Shown here piece after piece: positions 49,501 through 61,500 of a stretch of 64,000 nt of DNA. The DNA comes from Schizochytrium sp. CCTCC M209059. Its lineage: Eukaryota > Sar > Bigyra > Thraustochytrida > Thraustochytriidae. A model generated the notes under the pieces. The model worked only from the letters and a program-made list of their open reading frames with translations. It was not told the DNA's origin and did no database searches. The position numbers and the translations under genes were made by a program. Position 1 is the first letter of the stretch. The number at the start of each line of letters is the position of its first letter. The stretch covers positions 372,001-436,000 of the forward strand of contig KN805373.1 of NCBI GenBank assembly GCA_000818945.1, in the 5' to 3' direction.

Positions 49501-52500
49501 TCGCGTGTAAGGTTCAGCAGCTTCTTGTGTTGTGGGGAAACCCGCGCTACAATTTTGGCTGCCAGGCTCTGCCGCTCCAGCGACTGCAGGTTCGCTACCA
49601 GACTTACAAAGGCCTCATCGCCAAACACCCTGTCGGCAGACTCACCCTCGGTCTTGGTTTCCCCGGACCCCGTCTTCGCAGCGGTCGTTGTTGTTCGCTC
49701 AGGCGCGACCTTATCGATCCATTGCAGTGCCTGCACCAGTCGCGCGCCCAACCGCCGTGAATGGATCTCGTACGATTGACCCTGGAGAAGAGCGCCAGAC
49801 TTGCGCGCCTCGAGGGCCTCGGCGCTCAGAAATTCTTTAGGGATGCGCTGCAAAGCCACCTTGGTGTCTGTACGCATGCCGTCGATTTCGGTCTGCAGCT
49901 TGTTGCGCGAGGAGTTAATGTGCTCTCGGAGACTCTGGCGCTCCTCTTCGTCTTCCTCAGTGACTTCGCCCTTGGCCACCTCGAGCGCCTCGAGCCGCTG
50001 CCGCAGCACCTGCAGCTCTTTGGATGTCGAACTCGACATGTGTTCCAGAGGCAATGGGGGAGGGATCGTCAGGGCCTCGCTTTCGCCACCAGCAGGTTCG
50101 CCGTCCTCGGTTAATGACGAGGCTTTGGCGGTGCTTTTTCCACCGATCTTTCGACCATCCGGACCGCGGCCCAACGTCGTGCGCAGAAAGACAACATCAT
50201 CATCATCCCGAGTAATCGACAAAGATGTTTGCTGCTCCGCGTCTTCGTTTTCATCCTCGGCCTTTCGCTCTTCCTCGCCTTCATCGCCTTGCGCCCCTTC
50301 GCCACCGTCTTCCGTGGCCGCGCGCCTCGATCGCGAGCCTCGGTCGTAGTCCTCGATCTCGTCCACAACCTTGGCAAGATCATCGGTCGAGTCCACGACT
50401 GTGACGCCAAGCTCCCACAGAGCCATGCGCTCTTCCTCGTCGATATTGCAGTGCGCAGCAAAAATGACGATCCGCTTGGCTGGAACCTTCAAGGTCCTCT
50501 CGCCTTCGACGAGGTCCGTCACCATGTCCACGAGCTCGTATACCTCTTCGGAATCTTCAGGTGGGAAGGATCCGCGAGTTCCCTGTCCGCGAGCGCATGT
50601 GTGGCCCGAATGGTTGCCCCAGTCCTTGTTGCATCGAAGACAAATCGTGTTGTGATGATTCTCACAATCTGCGGAGCAACCCACCCTCGATTCGTCGCCA
50701 CCAATGATCACACAGCGCAGCTGTTTGGCTCCGTAAAGATCCTTGGCGCGTCGCACCGTCTCGTCTTCGTCTTCGCATCGCTTCACTGTGAGACCCGTCT
50801 CCTCCAATTTGGCGCACTGCGACAGGACCGAACCCTGATGGACAGCACGTGCAGCCCCTTGCTGTGAGTCAAAGGCCACGGAAAGCCAAACAACAATATT
50901 GTTGTCGAGCGAGTCGTCGCGCGGGTACTGAGCTTCTTCCACGCGCTTGGTCAGGCGGGCGATGCGCTCCTGCAGCTGGCTCAGAAGATCGCTGCTCTGC
51001 GAAATGTGCTCCACAAGCGCTGCCTCGTTTTCATAAAGCTCTTCTGTAAGCTTATGGACTTTACGCGCTCGTGCAGTTGCCGCCTCGGCCGCACCCGACA
51101 TCATTGATTCTGACATGGTGCCATTCTCCTCCAAGCCTTCGAGGAAGAGTCGCGCGTGTGAGCGTGACTCGCCGCCGTCCACGATATAACGAATTGCTTC
51201 CGCGTGATCGATACCGTGCAGGTGATGCTTTTGCAACCAAAGGTATGCCCACTCGGCGAGGATGGGACGAAGCTCGTTCTGGTAAAACGTCAGATTCAGC
51301 AACGTGATATGTGGAAGCTGCTGCAGAGCGCGGCATTTGTAGCCTTCGTCGATGATCGCACTGAGACGTTTCAGAATATCAAGTGCCTGTCCGCGCTGCT
51401 CAAAGGTCGAGACCTTGCCCCGCTCTGTGAAAAAGATCGCATCGAGCATGTGCGTCGGCAAACTCCAGCGCTCGCCTTGCTGAGATGCGTCGAGATCGAA
51501 CTTTTCACCCATGGGAAAGTTCAACTCGCTCTTGAGCGGGTGCAGGATCAGATCGACCTCGTCAAGGAGAATCGATCCCTGACGGAAGATCGACAGAATC
51601 TTTTGCAGCTCTGCCGCCTGCTCGTCGAGTGGAAGCGCCGTTGCTGCGGTGGACGTCTTGAGCGCCGACTTGGAGTCGCCCTCCGCAGGGCTGCTTCGCG
51701 GGTCGGCATTCACAGCTGCATCCGGATCACTCTTTCCAGCCGCAACCGGCCCCTCGCCCGAGGCAGCAGCCGCAGTGCGAAGACTCATTCCTTGCTCCTT
51801 GGCCAGGGTGATCTTGTTGAGCGTCTCAATGTACGCCAACATGATACTCTTGACTGTCGTCGGAGTGGCCACAACAATACCGCGATTGCGCACGGCATTT
51901 TCGAGCCCTCGGCGCATTGCCCGCTGCACAGAGGTACCGCGATCGAACTGTAGTGTGTAGATGCGTTTTTGCATAATCGTGGCAAAGGTTTCCCGCATAC
52001 GAGTACGTGACATTTCCAAGAGCGCCTTGGGGACAACGCTCATCACCAAGCTCTTGCCATCCGCAAGCATGAGCGCCAAAAGAGGAGCCACGACCGTAGT
52101 CTTGCCTGCACCCATAATCATCTGTTTCACCTTGCTTGTGTCTTGCGCCAGATTGCTCATGAACATGTTGACAATCTCAACCTGTTTTTCGCGCAACAAG
52201 AGGTTCCACGTGAACTCGAAGAGCAGGAACCTCGGATCGAAGCTAAGGTCTTTTGGATCGACAAAGTGGCGCCCATCAGAGAGAGCCTCCCCGAGCGACT
52301 CACTCATTTGTGAGAGGGAAAGAACCAGCTCGTTGCGCCGCGCGATTCGGTCCGCAGGTGGCAGCGCAAGCAAGGATTGCAGCTTGGCGCGCAAACGAAT
52401 GCTCAGCCCGATGCAGCGATTGGTGTGGCCCATGCGGTTTGCGCGCAAGAGTACCACGGTGACGACCTTGAGCAAGGTGCGCGCGTTTTCGGGCGAGAGG

Positions 52501-55500
52501 TACGGGTTCAAACGGAGAATATCTTCCTCCGCTCGCGTCGACAAGAGAGCCCCAAAGAGGAACTCAATCCAAATGTAGGACTCCTGCCCCGCCTCTCGGC
52601 GCAAAAGATGCACAATCTTCTCGTTCCGTGCCGGCCCGCTTTGTCGCCCAAGCTCAACGTGGTTCGCCGCTTGCGTAAGCAAGGGGAGCATCTTCTCCAC
52701 GACGGCGCTGTCCTGTCCGCGAAGATCGCGTAGTTCCTTGGTCAAATCCGAGATACCTGCCAGTGCAGCCTCGATGGGAGCCGTATCTCCGCCGGGCGAG
52801 CAAAAGTCCGCAAGCACCTTGCGAGGAAGCACTCGCAATCCAACAGAGGCCTTGGCATTGGCCGTCGATGACCACGAGCGAACGTCCTCTTCCATGCGCC
52901 CAAGCATCGACTTGGCCACCGCATTTCCGGCCGCCTCGTGCTTGTTCACCTTGAACGGGATCTGATCCTGGACATCGGACAGGCCCAGTTCCCCACGCGT
53001 CGACCACAAAAGGTACTTTTGCAGCGAAGCCAGGGGCGATTGCGCGAGAATGCGAAGTTCTTCGCTGTCTGTGCCCAGATGAGTCTTGGCATTCTCTAGC
53101 TCCAGAGGCACGTGATTGTCCTTCGATTCTTGTTCACCCTCGTCATCGCCACCTTCGCCTTGGCTCTCGAGTTGCGCACGTGCAAAATCTGATGCCGGCA
53201 TCGTCTCATCACGATGTCGGCTCTGTTCGCGTCGGAAGCGCTTGATCGCGGCCTTTTCCTCGTCCGTCAAAAGCCCGTCAATTGTGGTCTCCACCGTGGT
53301 GGAAAAGTCCGAACTGACGCCGACAATGGAACTCACACGATGTTCGAGCGTTGCGCCACCGCGGAAGATTGCAAGTGCTGGAAGCTTCTCAATCTCGTAC
53401 CGCTCGCTCAGCATGTCGCAATCGTCTACATCAACGCGAAGAAACCGGACGCCGGGCGTTCGGCGGCTCAACGCGAGAAGAGTTGGTGACACCGCCTTGC
53501 AGGGTTGGCACCACGTGGCGTGAAACTGGACAACCAAGAGACGGTTTTCGAGAGCAAGGGCTTCCATGACGCGGTCGAAATGGTCTTCGTCCTCAATATC
53601 CAGCGGCGCTTCGATGCGAAAGCGCACATCTTCTCCCGCGAGACGCATGCCAACCGCATTTGCAAGAGCCGTCACTTCATGATCAGAGACGGGACGCAGC
53701 TGGCGCTTCGAGCATGAGAGATCAGTGAGCTCCGGTCGATTGGAGAGTCGCGACGTAGCGATTTCATCATCGCTGGCGGTGTCAAGAATACGCCGCACAG
53801 CGTAGTCCTTTGGAGCCGGATCCAGCTCTGGGTACGGCGGTGCAGGCGGGAACTGCATCGCGCCACGCTTGCGTTTGAGCGACTGGAGTGACGGCACTAC
53901 CTGCGAAAACAGAGCCGCAAGAGGAGATTGTGCCTCACGCTCGTCGGCCCAGCCATTGAAGACCTTGTTCCGCTTGTTTTTGCGCGTGTCGCGGAACTCG
54001 GGCATGCGCGAGCACAGCTGGCGATTGCGGATCAAAACGTTAATAATAGAAGCCGGAACCGACTTGAGACGCCTGTCCGTGTACAGCTGTGCCAGTAGCG
54101 TTGCGAACCGGTGCGAATCAGACTTGCCCGAGGTCGTCGAGCCCCAGCCGCCCCATCCGCCAAAGTCGCCAAAGCCGCCAAAGCCGCCGAAGCCTCCAAA
54201 GCCGCCAAAACCTCCAAAGCCGCCAAATCCACTGCTTCCGCCGATTCGACAGCGCAGTTTGCCCTGCAGCAAGCCGTACAAGAAAAGAAAGCCGTAGCCG
54301 CACTTGGCGCCATCCATCGTCTCGCCCTTGGACCACACGCGGTCCAAGACATCGAGGGCCATGTTGCCGTACAGGCTAAGTGGCGCATCGTAAGTCATGC
54401 TGAGCGTCTCCCAGCCAGCACTTATGCCCTTGCCAATGACCTGACGCCGCACACGCATCTTTTCGCCTCCAGAGCCGCTGCGATTCTGCTCGCCAACGTC
54501 CTGCGCAGACGAGTTGTCCATTTTTCGGAAGCGAACAAGCATGCGCTCGCCTCCTACGGTCACCTCGCACTCTTTCGAGCCTGACCGCCGAGCTCGCTCC
54601 AGGGTCACGGCAGTCTCCGTGTCGTATCGGATCCAGCGGTTTTGCTCTTGGTACATCCAAACGCAGCGTTTGACGGGGACCTTCTTTGCGGCATCCTCCT
54701 TGGCGTCCTTGCCACCCTTGCGTCCGCGTCCAGGCGAGTCCTCGTCAGATTCCTCATCAGACTCCGAACCAGACTCATCAGACTCTTCGTCTTCGTCAGT
54801 CTCTTCTTCTTCGGAAGAGGAAGAGGATTCTTCTGATTCTGACGCGGAAGACCCAGAAGATGAGGACTTGCGCTCCTTGCCGCGACGTTTTGACGCGCTT
54901 TTGGCGCCGTCCTCGGTACCAGCCGCAGCAGCAGCAGCAGCAGCGGCGGCATCTTCGACCTCGTCTTCGGCAAGAAGAGTGACGGCAGGCTCGACAGCTT
55001 GGTTCTTGACGAGCTCTTCCGCGCGTTTGACCAGCTTTTGCAGCTCGCTCGTACCGAATTTCTTGAAGTCGGTCTCGTCGAGTTTCGTCAGGCCCACAAG
55101 ACCCTTGACAATTGCCTTGCGCTCTTCATCTTCCTCTTCGTCTTCTTGCCCGTCTCCCTCTCCGTCGCCTTGCGAGCCTGCTTCATCGTTGTCGTCATCG
55201 TCACCATTTGCAGATTTGGATTTGGTTTTCTTTGCTGCCTTCTTACTCGCTGTCTTCTTGCTCTTCTTATCCTCAGCGTCAGCGTTCTTGCTCTCTCCAT
55301 CGCCTCGCTCGTCGTCGTCCTCATTAGCCCCCATGCCGGCCTTGCGCTCATCCGCAGATTTCTTCCAATCCTGCTGAGGAATATCATAAGGAGCGAGAGA
55401 AATGCAGGGATACACGCAGTGCGCGCCAAGGATACTAAAGATGCCGCGAACTTCGCATTCCAGAGGCGTGCCATCGACCTGGAATCGGAGAAGACCGTCC

Positions 55501-58500
55501 TCGCGATCCGTATCGAGGATGCACGTGACCCGGGAGCCGCTGCCCCACAAGTTCACCGCATCGCCCTGCGTGAGACGGGCCATGGTACCGAGAAGACCTT
55601 CAGCCTTGGCAAGAACAGGAAGGATCTTGTTGTCGCCCTTTCGCCGACGGAGCTGTCGGACGCCCTTTCCACTCTTTTTCTCCTTGTTATCATCCTTGCC
55701 TTCGTCCGCATCTGCGTCTGCGTCCTCGTCCGGATCACAGCCTTCGCTCTCGTCATCCTCACCGTCGGAGCCGGATTCCGATCCAGATTCTTGCTCCATT
55801 TCTCCGGCCAAAAACTGGGTGAGCTTGTTGAGCAGTTCATCGTCGATGTCGAAGCTCTTGAGATCTTCCTCGGATAGCTTCTGAAAGCTCTCCACGGTTG
55901 TGTGTCCTTTAAGAATAATCTTATCAGCAACTTCTTCGAGGCCGTTCTCTTCAAGCTTGGCAACGAACTCTTGCATCTGTTCATCCAGATCTTGCCGAGC
56001 CAACTTTTTCTTCTCGGCTGCATCAGCCGCATCATCCTCAAGCGGCTTGAGAGCAGCTTGTGACGCACGAAGTCGCGGTGCAACTTCGGCGAGAAGCTTG
56101 CCGCGATGGTAAAGCTTTCCGTTCGCGTAAAGGGCGAGACTAGAAGAGTCGCTGGCATTGCCCAGGAGCGGCGCCGGACCGGGCCCCATTTTCTCGCAAT
56201 TTTCTGAGCAAATACCAACGGCGTCGCCCTCGCCGTTGCGGCTCGGCTCGTGCGACCAGACAAGCGTCCACTCGTGCACGCCACTCGACGGCACAAAGCC
56301 CATCGAGCCACGAATGCCCTCGTTGTCCTTGCCTCGACGACTCGCAAGGGCTTCCGCCCGTATGCGGTCACGCACTTCACGATCGCGTCGCAATTGTTCA
56401 TCGCGCATCTTGCGTTCCGGAGAGACTTCTGGCTCCCCAGGCACGGGGAGACGCTGACCGCGCCTCCGAATCATCAAGTATTCGCGGTAAGGCTCCAAGA
56501 AACGTCCGCGAAATCCGGTAAGCTCATACGAGGCAATCTGGACATTATTGTCCCAGATGTCGACCTTGCGGCCACCTTGGTCCCCGCGATCGATCGTGAT
56601 CGAGCTCCCGCGGTAGAGATCACCCGCAATGTAGTGCATCTCAATCTTCTTGTTTTGGTCATCGGCGAACTTTGTCCAATTGCGGCCATCGTACTCTAAC
56701 GACCATTCCCATGAAGCATCTGACGCATCGAGGTCCTCGGGGCGCAGCACGACTCGCATGCCGAGCTTTTCAATGACCATCGACTGCGCCGTCTCGTCGT
56801 CCCACGTCCATTGCAGGTCTTCGTCGTCATAATCACTCTCATCGTTGTCTGAATCGAGTTGTGCGAGCTGCATCTCGATCGCCTTTTTGCGAGCATCCGA
56901 CGCCTCGGCGCCAGCCTTCTCGTTGTCTGCAGAGCTGCCCGCGCGCTTTTTGCTTGCGCGCTTCTTGTTTCCAGCCTTGTCCGACATGCGCTGCTTCCCG
57001 TCGGCGTCATCTGCGTCAGGGGCAAAGTTGTCGAGCGTGACCTGCAACTTCTCGCGCATCACACGGCGTTCTGCGCGCAACACTTCGGCAAACTGAGCCT
57101 CGTCTTCTTTCGTCACATGCTCCTTAAGCGCGCTGACAAGGGACTCAGTGATGCGATCTTCGGCGGTGATGCGACCATCGGGGACCTCTTCGCCACCACG
57201 CATAATAATGAACGTAGGGAAGGTAGAAACCTTCATGTCTCGTGCAAGCGTGCTCAGTTCGAGCGAATCTGACCGCACGCTTACAAAGGCACAGCTCGGG
57301 AAGACAGGCGCAACCTCCGCAATACGCTGCATGGCCTTGACACAGGACGCCTTCCATAGAACATGAAAACACGCGACCACGAGCCAGCCACCTGGAGGCG
57401 CCTTTACCGCAGGAAAGTTGATGCCAGCAGAGGCGCCGTTCGACTTGCCTGCACCGTTGCCGGCCTCGCCCTCAGCTTCATCGTCCTCGTCTTCGTCGTC
57501 GCCCATCGCACGCGCACGGACAACTTGTTCGACACCACCGGTACGCAGCGTCGCCCAGTGTTCTGGGTCTTTTACGCTGGTTACTTCTTGGTACGTCTCA
57601 CCAAAGACGGTCTTGTCAAGATAATAGGGCCAGCTTGTCGATGGTCCGCGCGGCGGAACCCAGCAAGGCGCTCTCACTGTGAGAACCTTGTTGTTCTTCA
57701 AGGCCTCCTCGTCCGACTCTTCTCCATCTTTGGTCTCGCTTGTGGGGAGAACGCCAGCCTCCACTGTCACCCCGTACGCGGTTTTCCTGGCGTCGTCCCC
57801 GTTCGCTTCCTCCGCGCCGAGGCCAAATTGAGCCTGCAGCGCGTGCTGTCGGTTCTTCACCAGGGTCATGATATAGTCTTTGTGCACGGTGTCGACGTAC
57901 AAGGGGTGTTTCTTGCTGGTGACAATCAGACGTTCCGTCTGCAGCACCTCGAGTTCCTCTTCGAGCGAAAGACGGCAGCTCACGCAAACGTGCGGCAGCT
58001 TGACAGCATAACGAGCGCATTGCGTCGTAAGATCCCAGGGCAAGAGGATCCCCGAGTCCACAGTTACGAGAGAAATTTTCAGACGGCACGCGTGGGCATC
58101 AGGATGCCAGTCATCGTTGGCGTACTCAAAGTAGTCAAAGATCGTGGAAGCAGTTTCCCCGAGGTGCGTGTCGGTTGCAACAGAGTCAGTGAGACGAAAG
58201 ACCTCATCGTAATCCCGGTGAAGGAAGCGCAACAGCATCAAGTACAACGCAGATTCCAGACCACGCGTCTCTAGAAAGGACAGGGACACGTGGACGGGAT
58301 ACAAAAAGTACCGCTGCGAGATGCGGTTGTTCCAGGATCCATTTGTCCGATCCAGCACAAGATGCGTCGAAAATGGCTGCGTCTTGATCTGAGGGCGCAC
58401 AGGCGCCACGAGAGGAACAAGAACTTGAAGGTCCCCCTGTGTATTACTCATGAGGAGCGAGTGCGGAATGCCGCGCAACATCTTGGTCGTCGACGGATCC

Positions 58501-61500
58501 CGTTCATTACAAACGTAAAGGTCCGCGTGGTCCATGCTGTACATGCGCAGTTCCCCTTCAAAGTCTTTGCGAACGGTAAAGCCCAATTTGAGCCGCGGCA
58601 TCTCCACGAGATCTACCGGAACACACCCACGAAGAGGCAGTCGTGACACCATACTTGGGCCGTAGCGATGCGCAAGCTCGCTCTCCCAGACAGCCAGGTT
58701 CGACTTCTTGGTCCAGGCGCAGATATGTGCCAGATTCTCCACCCTTGAAAGCGTTCGCGCGATGGAAAACAGGCGCGAGCCTCGTGGTGCATACATGAGA
58801 TTCAACATGACCATGCAAGAGTCCTCCAGATCGGAAATCACTGTCCCTCCCTCGCCGACCTTGGTCTCGATGGCGAGCAATTCGCCAGACTTGGCTTCAA
58901 ATTCGCGGATTTCCTCCGTCGAACGCGCCACACGCTCGCCATTCTTGTCGATCGCGAAGGCAAGGTGATCGGCGCGCGCAGCTTTCACCGCAACAGCCAC
59001 AGATTCAACGTCAGCGAAACTGACGCCCGGCACAGCAGACAACCGATAGAGAAGATCCATGCAAAGGTTCACGTCACGGTCGGCCGCTTCGAGCACGAGG
59101 TCGAGCAGGAAGAACTGCTGGAATGTCAGAGAGGCACGACTTTTGTTGCCGTCCTCGTCCTCGCGCTTCTTTGCCTCTTCCATCTCATCGTCCGCATCGC
59201 CGTCGCCTCGACCGCCCCGTCGGCGCCGCCTCTTCTCGCCCTTCTTTCGCTCAAGGCTGCCTCCAATTACACGGGCACCACGAAGCTCGCTGCTGTCAAT
59301 GGCTCCGGCATTGTCATCGTCGGAGATGTTGTCATCCTCGTCCGAGGACTCGCCCGAAGCCCAGTCCTCGTCTTCCGAGTCGCTGAGCCCTTGCCAGTGC
59401 CAAATTTCCTCACCGCGGTCCACGTTGTGCGGGCGCGTCTTGTGCAGGTCGTGACCTTCGACCCGCTCCAAAACCATTCCTGCCGAAGACCCACGTACGC
59501 CTTGCACATCAAAGGTCCCATCCGGGTTCTTCGCGAGCACCACCACATCGATGAATCGCCCCTTCTTCACCATGTACTTGACGTGATCGCCGACATTCAC
59601 CTCGTACTTGTGTCCCGAGGGATTCACGTCATACTCTGTGGCCAGCAAGCTCGCACCTTCTGTGGCTCCATGACCACGGTGCGACGCTTCGCCTGATCGC
59701 GCAAGCGCAGCGGCGGCGTCGGCAGCCTTGGAGCGCTTCGTCGCTCGCTTCTTGAGACGATTCGCCGCCTTGCGCTGCTCTCGCTCGCGACGCGCTTTGA
59801 CCTTGAGAAGAAAAGGATCATTTGATTGGTCCTTGATGAGATGTAGCGACTCGAGGCAAAGCGCAACCGCCTGCTTGTCGAGAAAGCGCTTCGAGTATGC
59901 GGCCTTGTCGTAGCGCATGATGCGAAGAATCACGCCTGGGAGTCCGCCCAGACACTCGATGCCGGTGTCACTTCCAGCACCGGCTTCACCGGACTTGCGA
60001 CGGATAATATCCAACCAGGAACCCACGCCCTGGAATTCGGCAACGATCACATGTTCACCATCCTCTTCGACCGGGTATCCGCGCATGATCTGGATCGAAC
60101 GGTATCCCTCACGTGCATTCTGCCGCCGCCTGCGCGCATCCTTGGCTGCCCATGCCGCCTCGTTATTGTTGGTTGCGCCTTTCTCGCCATCATATGGAGC
60201 ACTTTTGCCGCCCGCACTCGTGGCCTTGTCCTCAGCACTCACGTCAGCTTCTCCTCGAAAAAGATTGCAAGGCACCTGCAAGGGCCCACTCGACGACTCG
60301 TCGAGCCAGAAGCGATGCGTTTCAAGCAGACATTGTGGGATGAGGCCAAAAAGAAGGCGCGCAGGAAGGTAGGTCTCTTTGCCACCACTCAGATTCTCTG
60401 CGTGCCCCGCTTCGCGAATGATTACCACAGAGCGATCCGCGTGACTAATGTAGCGTCCACCCTGAACGCGGTTCATGAGACAAGATGTATTGCCGTTCGG
60501 ATACGCGACGCCGGCACCCTGGGTCCACCACTTGGGGGACGGGTACATGCGCGCTTCCGTGCTCTGCTGCAGCTCGCGCAGACAGTAGCGCGAATCAGTC
60601 GTTAGGTGCAACGACCAATACCACTGTCGCCCATGCGAAAGACACTCGTAAACGTGGACGCATCGCAGACGGCGAAAGAGATACACCAGCTTGAATGGTC
60701 CACCCATTTGCGGGTGCAGGCCCATAAGGATGGCCACCTCGGCGTCCTCGGGAAGTGCGCATTCGGGCATAAGAAATTGCATGGCAGGCGGCATCGGTCC
60801 GTCAAAGAATTGACGACGCACAGGCTCAAAGAGCGAGACGATCCAGCTCTCCGAAGGGAAAAGCTCGGATGGATCGTAGTGGCGTCCCCACTCGTCGCTG
60901 AGGGGCGGGCACTCATCGTGCGGCGTGATCCAATACTCAATGTCGTGCTGAAGACCCACGAGACGGTAGCGATCACGATGCTCGGCGCGTTCAAGAAGGG
61001 AAACCTGCAGCGTTCCATTGCCAAAGAGGTCCTTCATGTCCGGATGATTGCTAATCTCAGAAACGAGCGCGCTCAGGTGCCTGCTGCGCAGGGTCATTTG
61101 CCCGATTTGCAAGTCCATCTCGACGCCAAACATTTCCTGATCAGAAATTTCCTCCACCGAGGTGTTGAACGACTTTTCGCGCAAAAGCTTGAGACGCGCC
61201 GGGGACGCCCCGCTTCCCCCACTGCTCGCGTTTCCATCGGTCGCTCCTCCTGCGGCGCTCCCTTCGTCTGATGTGTCAGCATCCCCGTCGGCATCGCCGC
61301 CAGAGGTGGCTCCTTCCTGCGAGGAACCGGCGGCGAGGCGAGTCGAAGCCACGGCATATCGTCCCAAAGAGCGGACTCCAGAGATACGGCTCCAGCGGTT
61401 GGAAGACGAAAGAAAGTCCTCCGTCGTCCCCATGCTTCCACTTGTGCTCGTGGACACCTCGAGCGAATATTGCATGACGCGATCAAGTTGACCTTGACGC

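Noticed and set aside
57363..58274. 303-residue plus-strand frame inside the giant gene
   Set aside because: Antisense shadow of conserved giant-protein sequence, with no recognisable protein features of its own.
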